Source: Agrilutibacter niabensis | Lineage (GTDB): Bacteria > Pseudomonadota > Gammaproteobacteria > Xanthomonadales > Xanthomonadaceae | Length of the DNA stretch: 64,000 nt | NCBI RefSeq assembly: GCF_042657165.1 | Contig: NZ_JBHSNJ010000005.1 | Coordinates: forward strand, 315,660-379,659 | Reading direction: 5' to 3' | Shown: piece after piece, positions 9,249 to 17,488 of the stretch | Layout: the number at the start of each line of letters is the position of its first letter | How positions within the stretch are numbered: position 1 is the first letter of the stretch | Position numbers and translations under genes: made by a program | The notes under the pieces: model-generated | Database searches by the model: none | Told to the model about the DNA's origin: nothing | The model's input: only the letters and a program-made list of their open reading frames with translations

Positions 9249-9881
9249 TCAGAACTCCAGCCAGCGTTCGACGACCGCGCGCGCTTCCTCGACGCCCTGC
9301 TTGGACTCGCCCGAGAACGTCTGCACGCTCACGGTGTCGCCATAGGCGCGCGACAGCTCCATCCGCACCGCCTGCAGGGTATTGCCGGCGGCGCCGCGGC
9401 TGAGCTTGTCGGCCTTGGTCAGCAGGACGTGCGCGGGCAGGTCGCGGCGCACGACGTAGCCGAGCATCTGGCGGTCGTACTCCTTGAGCGGGTGGCGGAT
9501 GTCCATCACCACCACCAGCCCGCGCAGCGCCTGGCGGGTGGCGAAGTAGCTCTCGATGAAGGCCTGCCAGTGCGCCTGCAGCTCCTGCGGGACCTTGGCG
9601 TAGCCGTAGCCGGGCAGGTCGACCAGGTACTTGTCGGGGGCCTGGGGGTTGGTCGTGGACGGGCTGAAGTCGAAGAACACCAGCTGCTGGGTGCGGCCGG
9701 GGGTCTTGGACACGCGCGCCAGGGCGTTCTGCTGGCAGATGGCGTTGAGGGCGCTGGACTTGCCGGCGTTGGAGCGGCCGGCGAAGGCGACCTCGAAGCC
9801 GCCATCGGCCGGAAGCTGGCGCGGGTTGTGCGCCGAGAGCAGGTAGCGGGCGCGCGCGAAGGGGTTGGGGGCTGTGGCCAT
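9249..9881 (-). CDS. ysxC: Ribosome biogenesis GTPase YsxC/EngB
   Basis: GTPase of the TrmE-Era-EngA-YihA class needed for assembly of the 50S ribosomal subunit. All G motifs are visible in the 210 residues: G1 GRSNAGKSS near residue 35, G2 region KTPGRTQQ, G3 DLPGYGYAK near 87, G4 TKADK near 154, and a C-terminal FSGESKQG for G5. The ATG at 9881 gives the usual N-terminus (NPFARARYLLSAHNPRQLP). It is divergent from the cytochrome c4 gene across about 150 bases. Its stop codon lies in frame with, and directly before, the TPR remnant. Confidence 0.96.
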   Translation of the reverse strand: MATAPNPFARARYLLSAHNPRQLPADGGFEVAFAGRSNAGKSSALNAICQQNALARVSKTPGRTQQLVFFDFSPSTTNPQAPDKYLVDLPGYGYAKVPQELQAHWQAFIESYFATRQALRGLVVVMDIRHPLKEYDRQMLGYVVRRDLPAHVLLTKADKLSRGAAGNTLQAVRMELSRAYGDTVSVQTFSGESKQGVEEARAVVERWLEF

Positions 9882-10035
9882 GCGGCACAGGATCGCACGT
9901 CGGGCGCCTGTTCCAGCCCGGGGCGCGACTGCGGCGTGTCTTCGGGTTTGACCGTCCCGCGGCCGGCAACGATAATTTCGCGGTTTCGGCGCCCGCATTC
10001 CGGGTGCCCCTCAAAGCAATCCCGGAGCCCAGCTC

Positions 10036-10815
10036 ATGCGCCACGCCCGCGTCCTCGGCCTCGTCGGTTTCGCTGCCCTTGCAGCCGCCGCCGTCGCCTT
10101 CGCCCAAGCCACGGTCACCCCGGTGCCGGACAACGCACCCGTGCAGACCGCGCCGCTGGTCGAAAAGCCGGCGACCTGGGGCGACGTCAAGGCGGGCGCG
10201 GCCAAGGCCGGCACCTGCGCGGCCTGCCATGGCCTCGACGGCAACCCGACCGACCCGCAGTACCCGCGCCTGGCCGGCCAGAGCGAACGCTACATCGCGC
10301 ACCAGATCGCCCTGTTCAAGAACGGCGAGCGCACCACCGGCATGGCCGCGGTGATGAAGCCGTTCGCCGACACGCTGACCGCGCAGGATGCGCGCGACCT
10401 GGGTGCCTATTTCGCCACCCAGAAGGCGGGCGCCGGCGTCGCCGACGACACCGTGATCGCCAGCGGCGCGAACAAGGACAAGAAGTTCTTCGAAGTCGGC
10501 CAGCAGCTGTTCCACAGCGGCGACAAGGCCCGCGGCATCCCCGCCTGCATGGCCTGCCACGGCCCGGCCGGCGCCGGCAATCCGGGCCCGGCCTACCCGG
10601 CCGTCGCCGGCCAGCAGGCCGCCTACGCCCAGCGCCGCCTCGAGGAATACCGCGCCGGCACCACCACCCAGAAGGACGCGCACCTGTTCAATGTCATGGC
10701 CGCCGTCGCCAGCAAGCTGACCGACGAGGAAATCGGTTCGCTCGCCAGCTACCTGCAGGGCCTGCATCCGCGCACCGACGAAGCGGCCGCTCCGGCCGCC
10801 GCCGCGGGACATTGA
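10036..10815 (+). CDS. Diheme cytochrome c4
   Basis: Periplasmic electron carrier with two class I cytochrome c domains, 259 residues. A signal peptide ends near AVAFAQA. Heme-attachment sites are CAACH (Cys61-His65) and CMACH (Cys171-His175), each followed by the family pattern of a proline/glycine-rich turn, YPRLAGQ and YPAVAGQ. Distal methionine ligands probably come from GMAAVMKPFAD and NVMAAVASKL. Cytochromes c4 pass electrons from the bc1 complex to terminal oxidases, which suits the aa3 oxidase cluster elsewhere in the window. It is followed by a strong terminator and then two DsbA-like genes, a common xanthomonad arrangement. Confidence 0.94.
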   Translation: MRHARVLGLVGFAALAAAAVAFAQATVTPVPDNAPVQTAPLVEKPATWGDVKAGAAKAGTCAACHGLDGNPTDPQYPRLAGQSERYIAHQIALFKNGERTTGMAAVMKPFADTLTAQDARDLGAYFATQKAGAGVADDTVIASGANKDKKFFEVGQQLFHSGDKARGIPACMACHGPAGAGNPGPAYPAVAGQQAAYAQRRLEEYRAGTTTQKDAHLFNVMAAVASKLTDEEIGSLASYLQGLHPRTDEAAAPAAAAGH

Positions 10816-10887
10816 GCGGGCCGTTCGAACCTGCACTGAACTTCACGACCTGCGCACGGTCACACCCGACTGCGCTGTTGTTCAATA

Positions 10888-10923
10888 CGCCGACCGTGCC
10901 CAACACGGTCGGCGTTTTCTTTT
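10888..10923 (+). terminator. Rho-independent terminator after cytochrome c4
   Basis: An 11-base-pair perfect stem (10888-10898 with 10904-10914), a 5-base loop CCCAA, and a TTTTCTTTT tract. It separates cytochrome c4 from the dsbA gene that starts 28 bases later. Confidence 0.93.
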
Positions 10924-10950
10924 CCCGTCCCACCTACTGACCCGCCCGCC

Positions 10951-11589
10951 ATGACCCTGCGCCTGAGCTTCCTGCTTGCCCTGCTGCTTCCCCTTGGCGC
11001 TGTCGCGGCCACTCCGGCCGCCCCGGTCGAAGGCACCGACTACCACGTGATCGAGAACGGCACGCCGCTGGCGCCGCTGGGCGGAAAGATCGAGGTGGTC
11101 GAGATCTTCGGCTACTGGTGCCACCACTGCGCCGACTTCCAGCCCAAGGTCGAGGCGTGGAAGGGCAAACTGCCCAAGGACGTGCGCTTCACCTACCTGC
11201 CGCTGCCCAATGGCGAATCCGACCCGTTCGCGCGCGCGTTCTTTGCCTCGCAGGCCGCCGGCACGCTGGCGCGCACCCACGACGCCACCTACCTGGCGAT
11301 CCATACCCAGGAGACGCTGCCGAAGAATCCGACCATGGACGAAATCGCCGGCTACTACGGCCAGCTCGGCGTGGACGGCGCGAAGATCCGGGGCCTGATG
11401 GAAAGCCCCGCCGTGGTTGCCAAGCTCAAGCCCGCCCGGGAATTCGCGCTCCGCAGCGGCCTGGAGGGCACGCCCACCCTGGTCATCAATGGCAAGTACC
11501 GCGTCGATGCCGGTTCGCACGAAGAACGCCTGCGCATCGCCGGCGAGCTGATCGCCCGCGAACGCGCCGCGGCCAAGTCGCACCGCTGA
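10951..11589 (+). CDS. dsbA: Thiol:disulfide interchange protein DsbA
   Basis: Periplasmic thioredoxin-fold oxidase that introduces disulfide bonds into exported proteins. The 212-residue precursor has a signal peptide ending GAVAA. The redox-active motif is WCHHC with cysteines 57 and 60, in the typical IFGYWCHHCADF setting. The cis-proline loop reads GTPTLVINGKYRV, followed by the C-terminal helix. The helical insertion between them is present, so the length matches DsbA. A second DsbA-like gene, a lipoprotein, begins 113 bases downstream. Partner DsbB is not in the window. A TonB receptor rich in cysteine pairs lies about 2 kb away and is a plausible client. Confidence 0.93.
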   Translation: MTLRLSFLLALLLPLGAVAATPAAPVEGTDYHVIENGTPLAPLGGKIEVVEIFGYWCHHCADFQPKVEAWKGKLPKDVRFTYLPLPNGESDPFARAFFASQAAGTLARTHDATYLAIHTQETLPKNPTMDEIAGYYGQLGVDGAKIRGLMESPAVVAKLKPAREFALRSGLEGTPTLVINGKYRVDAGSHEERLRIAGELIARERAAAKSHR

Positions 11590-11702
11590 ACCGGCTGCGG
11601 CACGCGGACGTATACGCCCGCGTGCCGGCCTCCCTCGCTATTCTTGCGCCCTTGCTCCTGCGGCGCGCTCGCCGCCCGAACCGTTACCTGGAGATTGTTC
11701 CC

Positions 11703-12488
11703 ATGAACCTGCGTCCGGCCCTGCTGCTGTCACTGCTGCTTCCGCTTGTCGCCTGCACCCAGCAGGCCGAAGCCCCCGCCACCACCCCCGAAGCGACGAC
11801 GGCTGCGACCCCGGCCGCAGAGGCTCCGGCATCCCCGGCCGCCACCGCCGCCACTCCGGTCGTCGAAGCCGCCGCGGAACCAGCCCCGGCCGCCAGCCCG
11901 GACGTCCCGGTCGGTCCCGCCCCGGTGGCCGGGGTCGATTACGCGGAAATCGCCGGCGGCCAGCCGTTCGAACCCACCAACGGCCGGATCGAAGTCGCGG
12001 AAGTCTTCAGCTACACCTGCCCGCATTGCGCGCAGTTCGAGCCGCTCGTCCTCGCCTGGCGCGCCCGCCAGCCGGCTGACGTGAAGTTCACCCCGGTCGC
12101 CGGCTTCTTCGGCGGCAACCCCGAGCCCTTCGCGAAGGCGTTCTACGCCGCCGAATCGATGGGCGTGCGCACGAAGACGCACGAAGCGATGTTCCGCGCC
12201 ATCCACATCGACCGCTCGCTCGATGCGCACGATGCGACGCCGCAGACCATCGCCGCCTTCTACGGCAAGCTCGGCGTCGACCCGGCACAATTCGCCAGCA
12301 CCATGTCCAGCTTCGCGGTGGACGCCAAGGTCAAGCGCGCCAACCAGTTCATCACGCAGACTGGCGTGGAAGGCAGCCCGAGCGTCGTCGTCAACGGCAA
12401 GTACCGCGTGACCGGCAAGACCCTGGAGGACACGCTGCGCATCACCACCCACCTGGTGGCGAAGGAGCGCGCGGCGGGCGGCGGCTGA
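11703..12488 (+). CDS. DsbA-like thioredoxin-fold lipoprotein
   Basis: A second DsbA-family oxidoreductase, 261 residues, but lipid-anchored: the leader ends LLPLVAC, a lipobox with Cys18. An alanine/proline/threonine-rich linker of about 60 residues follows, then the catalytic domain. The active site is TCPHC (Cys106, Cys109), and the cis-proline loop is GSPSVVVNGKYRV. The CPHC dipeptide is that of classical DsbA, whereas the neighbouring dsbA has CHHC. The ATG at 11703 has GGAG nine bases ahead. The anchor suggests it works at a membrane surface on a different set of exported proteins; this is inference. Confidence 0.9.
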   Translation: MNLRPALLLSLLLPLVACTQQAEAPATTPEATTAATPAAEAPASPAATAATPVVEAAAEPAPAASPDVPVGPAPVAGVDYAEIAGGQPFEPTNGRIEVAEVFSYTCPHCAQFEPLVLAWRARQPADVKFTPVAGFFGGNPEPFAKAFYAAESMGVRTKTHEAMFRAIHIDRSLDAHDATPQTIAAFYGKLGVDPAQFASTMSSFAVDAKVKRANQFITQTGVEGSPSVVVNGKYRVTGKTLEDTLRITTHLVAKERAAGGG

Positions 12489-12513
12489 AGCCGGTCCGCC
12501 CACGGGGGTGGTC

Positions 12514-13287
12514 ATGCAGAAAAAACCAGGTGGCCACCGCCGGCTGAAGCTACTCAGCGCCAACATCCAGGCCGGCTCGAGCACCCGTCGCTACAGCGAC
12601 TACGCGACGCGTAGCTGGTCGCACGTCCTGCCGATGGGCAAGCGGTTGAGCCTGGATGCCATCGCGCAGCTGGCCGGCGTACACGACATCGTCGGCCTCA
12701 ATGAAAGCGATCCCGGCAGCCTGCGCTCCGGGTTCACCAACCAGACCCATTACCTCGCGCAGCGCGGCGGCTTCCACTACTGGAGCCACCAGCCCAACCG
12801 CCGCGTCGGCGGCGTTGCCTCCAGTGCGAACGGGCTGCTGAGCAAGCTGGAACCGGTCGAAGTCATCGACCATGCCCTGCCCGGCCGCATTGCCGGGCGC
12901 GGCGTGCTGGTGGCGCGCTTCGGCGACGACGACGACGCCCTCACGATCGCCGTCGCGCACCTTTCGCTGGGCGCGCAGTCGCGCGCCTCGCAACTCGCCT
13001 TCATCGCCGAACTGCTGCACGACCACCCGCACGCGGTGCTGATGGGCGACTTCAACTGCGACATCGACCGGCCCGAGATGGCGACGCTGTTCCGTCGCAC
13101 GCGCCTGCAACCGCCGTCGCACGCGGTGCCCACGTTTCCAAGCTGGCGCCCGCAGCGCGCGATCGACCACATCCTGCTTGGCGACGGCCTCACCAACCAC
13201 CACGCGCGTGCCCTGCCCGCGGCGCAGTCCGACCACCTCGCGCTGTCGCTGGAACTGGACGTGCCGGCCGCGGCGTTGCGCGGCTGA
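12514..13287 (+). CDS. Endonuclease/exonuclease/phosphatase-family protein
   Basis: Member of the EEP (DNase I-like) superfamily, 257 residues, with no signal peptide. The fold's signatures are visible: LLSANIQAG near residue 13, a GLNESD metal-binding glutamate near 65, AHLSLGAQSRASQ, MGDFNCDIDRPE near 170, IDHILLGDG near 220 and a final SDHLALSLEL. Members cleave phosphodiester bonds in nucleic acids or sphingolipid- and inositol-type substrates; nothing here selects one. The ATG at 12514 is preferred for its GGGGG spacer; a GTG lies two codons earlier. It ends about 45 bases before a shared terminator with the oppositely oriented TonB receptor. Confidence 0.85.
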   Translation: MQKKPGGHRRLKLLSANIQAGSSTRRYSDYATRSWSHVLPMGKRLSLDAIAQLAGVHDIVGLNESDPGSLRSGFTNQTHYLAQRGGFHYWSHQPNRRVGGVASSANGLLSKLEPVEVIDHALPGRIAGRGVLVARFGDDDDALTIAVAHLSLGAQSRASQLAFIAELLHDHPHAVLMGDFNCDIDRPEMATLFRRTRLQPPSHAVPTFPSWRPQRAIDHILLGDGLTNHHARALPAAQSDHLALSLELDVPAAALRG

Positions 13288-13332
13288 ACTTCCCTCGCCG
13301 CGGCGATCGCATCGCGCGCAGTGACCGCGCAA

Positions 13333-13369
13333 AAGAAAACGGCCGGTGCGAGGCACCGGCCGTTTCTTG
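13333..13369. terminator. Bidirectional terminator between convergent genes
   Basis: A stem pairing AACGGCCGGTGC with GCACCGGCCGTT around a GAG loop, flanked by A-rich sequence on the left and TTCTT on the right. It lies between the endonuclease-like gene and the TonB receptor and can serve both strands. Confidence 0.88.
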
Positions 13370-13390
13370 TTGCAGGCAACGCTCAGGACA

Positions 13391-16303
13391 TCAGAAGCGG
13401 TAGTCGGCGCTGACGTACCAGAAGGCGCCCGGCAGATCATAGGTAGAGGCGTCGTAACCGTTGAGCGAGCAGGTCAGGCACACCGGCGGCTCCTTGCCGA
13501 AGATGTTGTTGACGCCAACCGACAGCTTCAGGCCTTCCAGGGTGAAGGCATCCTTCCAGCCCGCGCGCAGGTCGTTGTAGGTGGTCGACCCGAGCGTATT
13601 GAACTCCACGCCGCCCATGCAGCCGGGAGCCTCGGGGACCGGCACGTTGCTGCAGAGCTCATCCACGCTGCTGATGTAGCGGGTGGTCCAGCTGACGTCC
13701 CAGTCGCCCATCACCCAACCGAGTTGGACGTTGGTCTGCCACTCCGGAATCGCGCCGTCGTTGACCTCGATGCCGACTTCGCGCTGCGACTTGTTGCCGT
13801 CGATATCGACTGCTTCATAGTCGTTCACGTAGGTGGACTGGAGCCCGGCGGTCAGGCGGCCCCAACTCCATTCCGGACCGATCCAGTTGACCTTGATGTC
13901 GACGCCGTCGGTCTCGATGGTCGCCAGGTTGTCCAGGAAGTTTTCCGGCGGATTGAGGTTGCCGCTGGGCTGGCGCGAGAACGGTGCGCAGCTGGGCGTG
14001 CCGACACCGCCTTCGCGCAAGCAGGCTTCAAGCAATGCCTGGATGTCGCGGGGCTGGATCGCGCCGTCGATTTCGTGGTGGTAGTAGCCCAACTCGAAAT
14101 CGAGCTTGTCCGACCACGACATGCCTTCGGCCCAGCTCGGGCTGTAGACCATGCCGAAGGTGTAGCTGTCGGATTCTTCCGGCTCCAGGTTCGGGTTGCC
14201 ACCCGTGAAGGTGGTGATCTGGGTGTTGGCCTGTTCGAAGGTCGGCGGCGCGCCCTGCGCCGCGCAGCCCGCCGCGAAGGACGGATCCGCCGGGCCGGGA
14301 TTGCCGGTCGAACCGCAGGGATCGACGATCGTGGCGCCGAACTGGGTCAGGCCGTAAAGCTCGCCGAGGTTGGGCGCACGGAAACCTTCCGAGTAGGTAC
14401 CACGGAACACGAAATCCTCGACCGGTTGCCAGCGGAAGCCCACCTTGCCGGTGGTGGCATCGCCGAAGGTCGAGTAATCCGAGTAACGCAGCGCTGCACT
14501 GATTTCCAAGGTGGACAGCACCGGGAAGTTGGCTTCGGCGTAGAGCTCGTCCACGTCGTACTCGGCCGATACCGCCGCAGCGAAGGAGTCCTGCGACTCG
14601 CCGGTCTGGCGCAGCGGGTCGGGGTTGAACTCACCCTTGTACTTGCGGTGTTCGAAGCCGGCGGCGAAGCCCGCGGTGCGATCGGCGATGTTGAACAGGT
14701 CGCCGGTGATGTTGGCCGAGAACAGATCCAGCGTCTGCTTGCTGGAGTCGATCTGCTCGGTGCGGATGTAGTCGATCATCTCCTGCGTCATCGGCCGGCC
14801 CTGGCCGCCGAACAGGTCGAGCGGCACGCAGCCCGCTACCAGTGCGCAGACCGCCGGGTCACCCAGCGCCAGCTTGAGCTTGGCGACGTTGTAGCCGTTG
14901 AAAAAGTGCTGTTCGGCCTTGTTTTCCGAGTGCACCGCGTTGACGTCCCAGCCGTACGTGCGGTCGCCGGCGTCCAAGGTGCCGTCCAGGCCGAGGTTGA
15001 AATAGATCGTGTCGACATCCTGGTTGAAGATGCGCGGCCCCACTTCCACCGGCCGGCGGGTTACCCAGCCGAAGTTGGTGGCGGGATCCAGGGTGATGCC
15101 GAACGGGTTATACGGATTGTCCGCGTGCACGATGATCGTGTCGGCGATGCCGCCGGTGCCGGCGAACGGACCGACGAAGATCGGCTCGGGTGCGGCCTGG
15201 TTGGTCGACGTACGGTTGTTGTACAGCGCCTTGGCATGCAGGCGGACGTTGTCGGTCAGGTCGTAGTTGAGGCTGGTGAACAGCGCCTTGCGCTTGCTCG
15301 GCGTCAACAGCAGGTTGTACGGCGCGAAGTTGAAGCGGTCGGCACCGCTGAAGTTGTGGTACGTGCCGCCCGTGGGGTTGTTCGGATCCCACGACGGCGT
15401 GGTCGTGCCGTTGTTGAGGGTCACGTCGAACCACATTTCACCGGCCGGGTCGCAGAAGCCGTACTGGGTCGGATCGGCGATCGACGGATCGCAGAAGGTA
15501 GCGCGACCCTGCGGGGTACCCGAGCTGCCACCGCGCACGCCGGTGCCCGGCGTCGGGAAGGACGACTGCTCCCAGCTGCCCGAGCTGATGCTCTTCTGCT
15601 CGTAATAGCTGGCGCCGAATACCGCATTGAAGCGCTCGCCGCCGCCGCCGAGGGTCATCGACATTTCCGTGGTGCCGCCGCCATCCTCGTACTCGCCGTA
15701 GTAGGCGTGCGCTTCGGCGCCTTCGAAGTTGCGGCGGGTGATGATGTTGATCACGCCGGCGATGGCGTCAGAACCATAGATCGCCGAGGCGCCGTCCTCG
15801 AGCACTTCGATGCGCTCGACGATGGCCAGCGGGATGGTGTTGACGTCGGCGCTACCGCTCACGCCGGAGGCCGAGGATTCGTTCACCCAGCGAATGCCGT
15901 CAACGAGCACCAGCACGCGCTTGGAGCCGAGGTTGCGCAGGTCGACCTGGGCCGAACCGGCGCCGATGCCGCCACCATCGGACGGGTAGCCGAAGTTGCC
16001 CGACGAGTTGAACTTGGCGTTGAGCGCCTGGCCGCTGGCGGTCAGCTGCTGGAGGACTTCACCGACCGTCTGCACGCCGGTCTTTTCCAGCTTTTGCCGA
16101 TCCAGGATGAACACCGGCTGGGCGGTCACCAGATTGGCCTGCTTGATGCGCGAGCCAGTGACGGTGACGGTATCGAGGGTGGTGGCGCGCTGCTCGGGGG
16201 CGGCAGGCGCAGGCTGGTCCTGCGCCGCGGCGACGACCGGCAGGCTCAGGAGTAGGGATAGTTGGATGGCTTTCGCCAACGTCTTGGGGCGCAGCGACTT
16301 CAT
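13391..16303 (-). CDS. TonB-dependent outer-membrane receptor rich in paired cysteines
   Basis: Outer-membrane active-transport receptor, 970 residues, with signal peptide (cleavage near VVAAAQ). The plug domain includes the TonB-box region TLDTVTVTGSRI, VDLRNLGSKRVLVLVDGIR, and VLEDGASAIYGSDAIAGVIN. A 22-strand barrel follows, ending in the aromatic SADYRF. CVPLDLFGGQG is typical of the large Oar-like receptors of xanthomonads. Twelve cysteines occur in six close pairs, all in predicted barrel loops; the other receptor in this window has none. AGGAGAGAG lies just ahead of the ATG. The ligand is unknown: no utilisation genes or regulators adjoin it. Confidence 0.93.
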   Translation of the reverse strand: MKSLRPKTLAKAIQLSLLLSLPVVAAAQDQPAPAAPEQRATTLDTVTVTGSRIKQANLVTAQPVFILDRQKLEKTGVQTVGEVLQQLTASGQALNAKFNSSGNFGYPSDGGGIGAGSAQVDLRNLGSKRVLVLVDGIRWVNESSASGVSGSADVNTIPLAIVERIEVLEDGASAIYGSDAIAGVINIITRRNFEGAEAHAYYGEYEDGGGTTEMSMTLGGGGERFNAVFGASYYEQKSISSGSWEQSSFPTPGTGVRGGSSGTPQGRATFCDPSIADPTQYGFCDPAGEMWFDVTLNNGTTTPSWDPNNPTGGTYHNFSGADRFNFAPYNLLLTPSKRKALFTSLNYDLTDNVRLHAKALYNNRTSTNQAAPEPIFVGPFAGTGGIADTIIVHADNPYNPFGITLDPATNFGWVTRRPVEVGPRIFNQDVDTIYFNLGLDGTLDAGDRTYGWDVNAVHSENKAEQHFFNGYNVAKLKLALGDPAVCALVAGCVPLDLFGGQGRPMTQEMIDYIRTEQIDSSKQTLDLFSANITGDLFNIADRTAGFAAGFEHRKYKGEFNPDPLRQTGESQDSFAAAVSAEYDVDELYAEANFPVLSTLEISAALRYSDYSTFGDATTGKVGFRWQPVEDFVFRGTYSEGFRAPNLGELYGLTQFGATIVDPCGSTGNPGPADPSFAAGCAAQGAPPTFEQANTQITTFTGGNPNLEPEESDSYTFGMVYSPSWAEGMSWSDKLDFELGYYHHEIDGAIQPRDIQALLEACLREGGVGTPSCAPFSRQPSGNLNPPENFLDNLATIETDGVDIKVNWIGPEWSWGRLTAGLQSTYVNDYEAVDIDGNKSQREVGIEVNDGAIPEWQTNVQLGWVMGDWDVSWTTRYISSVDELCSNVPVPEAPGCMGGVEFNTLGSTTYNDLRAGWKDAFTLEGLKLSVGVNNIFGKEPPVCLTCSLNGYDASTYDLPGAFWYVSADYRF

Positions 16304-16465
16304 GGATTCTCTCTCCTGGAATTCTTATGAATTGCTGTAGCGGGAACGGGTAGCACGGCAGAAACGCCGCTAAGTCCTGATGGCGGCGTCACAGGTTGTA
16401 AACAATTTGTGAACCCGCCACAAGCGGACAGAAGTAACGCCCGAGTCGGCAAAGTGTCTGCGGCC

Positions 16466-17269
16466 TCAGCCACCCAGCGCGAGGCCGATCGCGACCGCGA
16501 CCAGGAAACCCGCGAACACGCGCTTCAGGCTGGCCCCGTCCAACCGGTGGGCGAGGCGCATGCCATAGGGCGCCGCCAGCACCGATGCCGCCGCCACCCC
16601 GATGGCGGCCGGCAAATACACATAGCCCACGGCAAATTGCGGCAACGCACCATCGGGCGCATGCAGGGCGTAGCCGGCCGCACTGGCCAGCCCGATCGCG
16701 ACCCCGCAGGCCGAGGAGGTGCCCACTGCGCGCACCGGCACCACGCCGCGCCACACCAGCACGGGCACGGTCATGCTGCCGCCGCCGATGCCGACGACCG
16801 CCGAGACCGCACCGATGACGCCACCCGCCACGGTCATCGGGGCCCCACGCGGCGGGGCGACCTCGCCACCGCCTGTCAGGGCGCGGGTCTTGCCGAAGGC
16901 CAGTTGGGCCGCGGCCAGCAGGCAGTAGCCCGCGACGATCCAGCGCAGCGCCTCGCCCTCGATGCGCACGGCAATGCCGCTCCCGAGCCAGCCACCGACC
17001 AGCAATCCCGGGACCATCCAGCGCACGGTCGGCCACAGCACGCTCCCGCGCCCGTCATGTGCCCGTGCCGAGGCCGCGGCGGTCAGCACGATGCTGGCCA
17101 GCGAGCTGGCCAGCGCGGCATGCATCGCCGCGGCCTTGGGCACGCCGACGCCCGGCAGCATCCAGGCCAGCGCCGCGACGAGTACCAGCCCGCCGCCCAC
17201 GCCCAGCAGCCCGGCGAGCACGCCGGCAATCGCGCCCAACGCGAGGAACAACAGCAACGACACCACCAT
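16466..17269 (-). CDS. TSUP (TauE/SafE) family permease
   Basis: Integral inner-membrane protein, 267 residues with about eight hydrophobic segments. It shows the duplicated motif of this family: GLLGVGGGLVLV near residue 22 and AVVGIGGGSMTVPVLVW near 157. Each half has about four helices. Family members export or import sulfite, sulfoacetate, taurine-derived anions and related compounds. The ATG at 17269 has GGAG about eight bases ahead. Neighbours (a TonB receptor and slt) are unrelated, so the substrate cannot be inferred from context. Confidence 0.9.
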   Translation of the reverse strand: MVVSLLLFLALGAIAGVLAGLLGVGGGLVLVAALAWMLPGVGVPKAAAMHAALASSLASIVLTAAASARAHDGRGSVLWPTVRWMVPGLLVGGWLGSGIAVRIEGEALRWIVAGYCLLAAAQLAFGKTRALTGGGEVAPPRGAPMTVAGGVIGAVSAVVGIGGGSMTVPVLVWRGVVPVRAVGTSSACGVAIGLASAAGYALHAPDGALPQFAVGYVYLPAAIGVAAASVLAAPYGMRLAHRLDGASLKRVFAGFLVAVAIGLALGG

Positions 17270-17474
17270 GGCCACTCCATTTCGATGAGGCGATCCGCGC
17301 GAATGTCGGCACGCGAATCCTGGATGCGAGATCCGGCGCCATGAACGGCGCGATCGTAGCCTGCGCGGTGCGCCGCGAACCGGACCTCGCTGCACATGCG
17401 GCGCATGTCGGCACGCAATTCAGGCGCTTCGCGCGCATCGTGCACGCGACGACTGTCCATTCACCTGCCTCGGC

Positions 17475-17480
17475 TATAGT
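17475..17480 (+). promoter_or_regulatory. -10-like element directly upstream of slt
   Basis: TATAGT lies 8 bases before the slt ATG. Transcription from it would begin within about two bases of the start codon, giving a leaderless or near-leaderless message. No good -35 match was found, so the call is tentative. Confidence 0.4.
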
Positions 17481-17488
17481 CGGGCGCT

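Noticed and set aside
13346..16255. A 969-codon plus-strand frame opposite the first TonB receptor
   Set aside because: Antisense shadow of a well-conserved receptor; its product is rich in Arg/Ala/Val with no recognisable motif.
16364..16389. A 7-base-pair stem (ACGCCGC / GCGGCGT) in the leader of the first TonB receptor, considered as a riboswitch
   Set aside because: Too short and without flanking conserved structure; any GC-rich leader can form such a stem.
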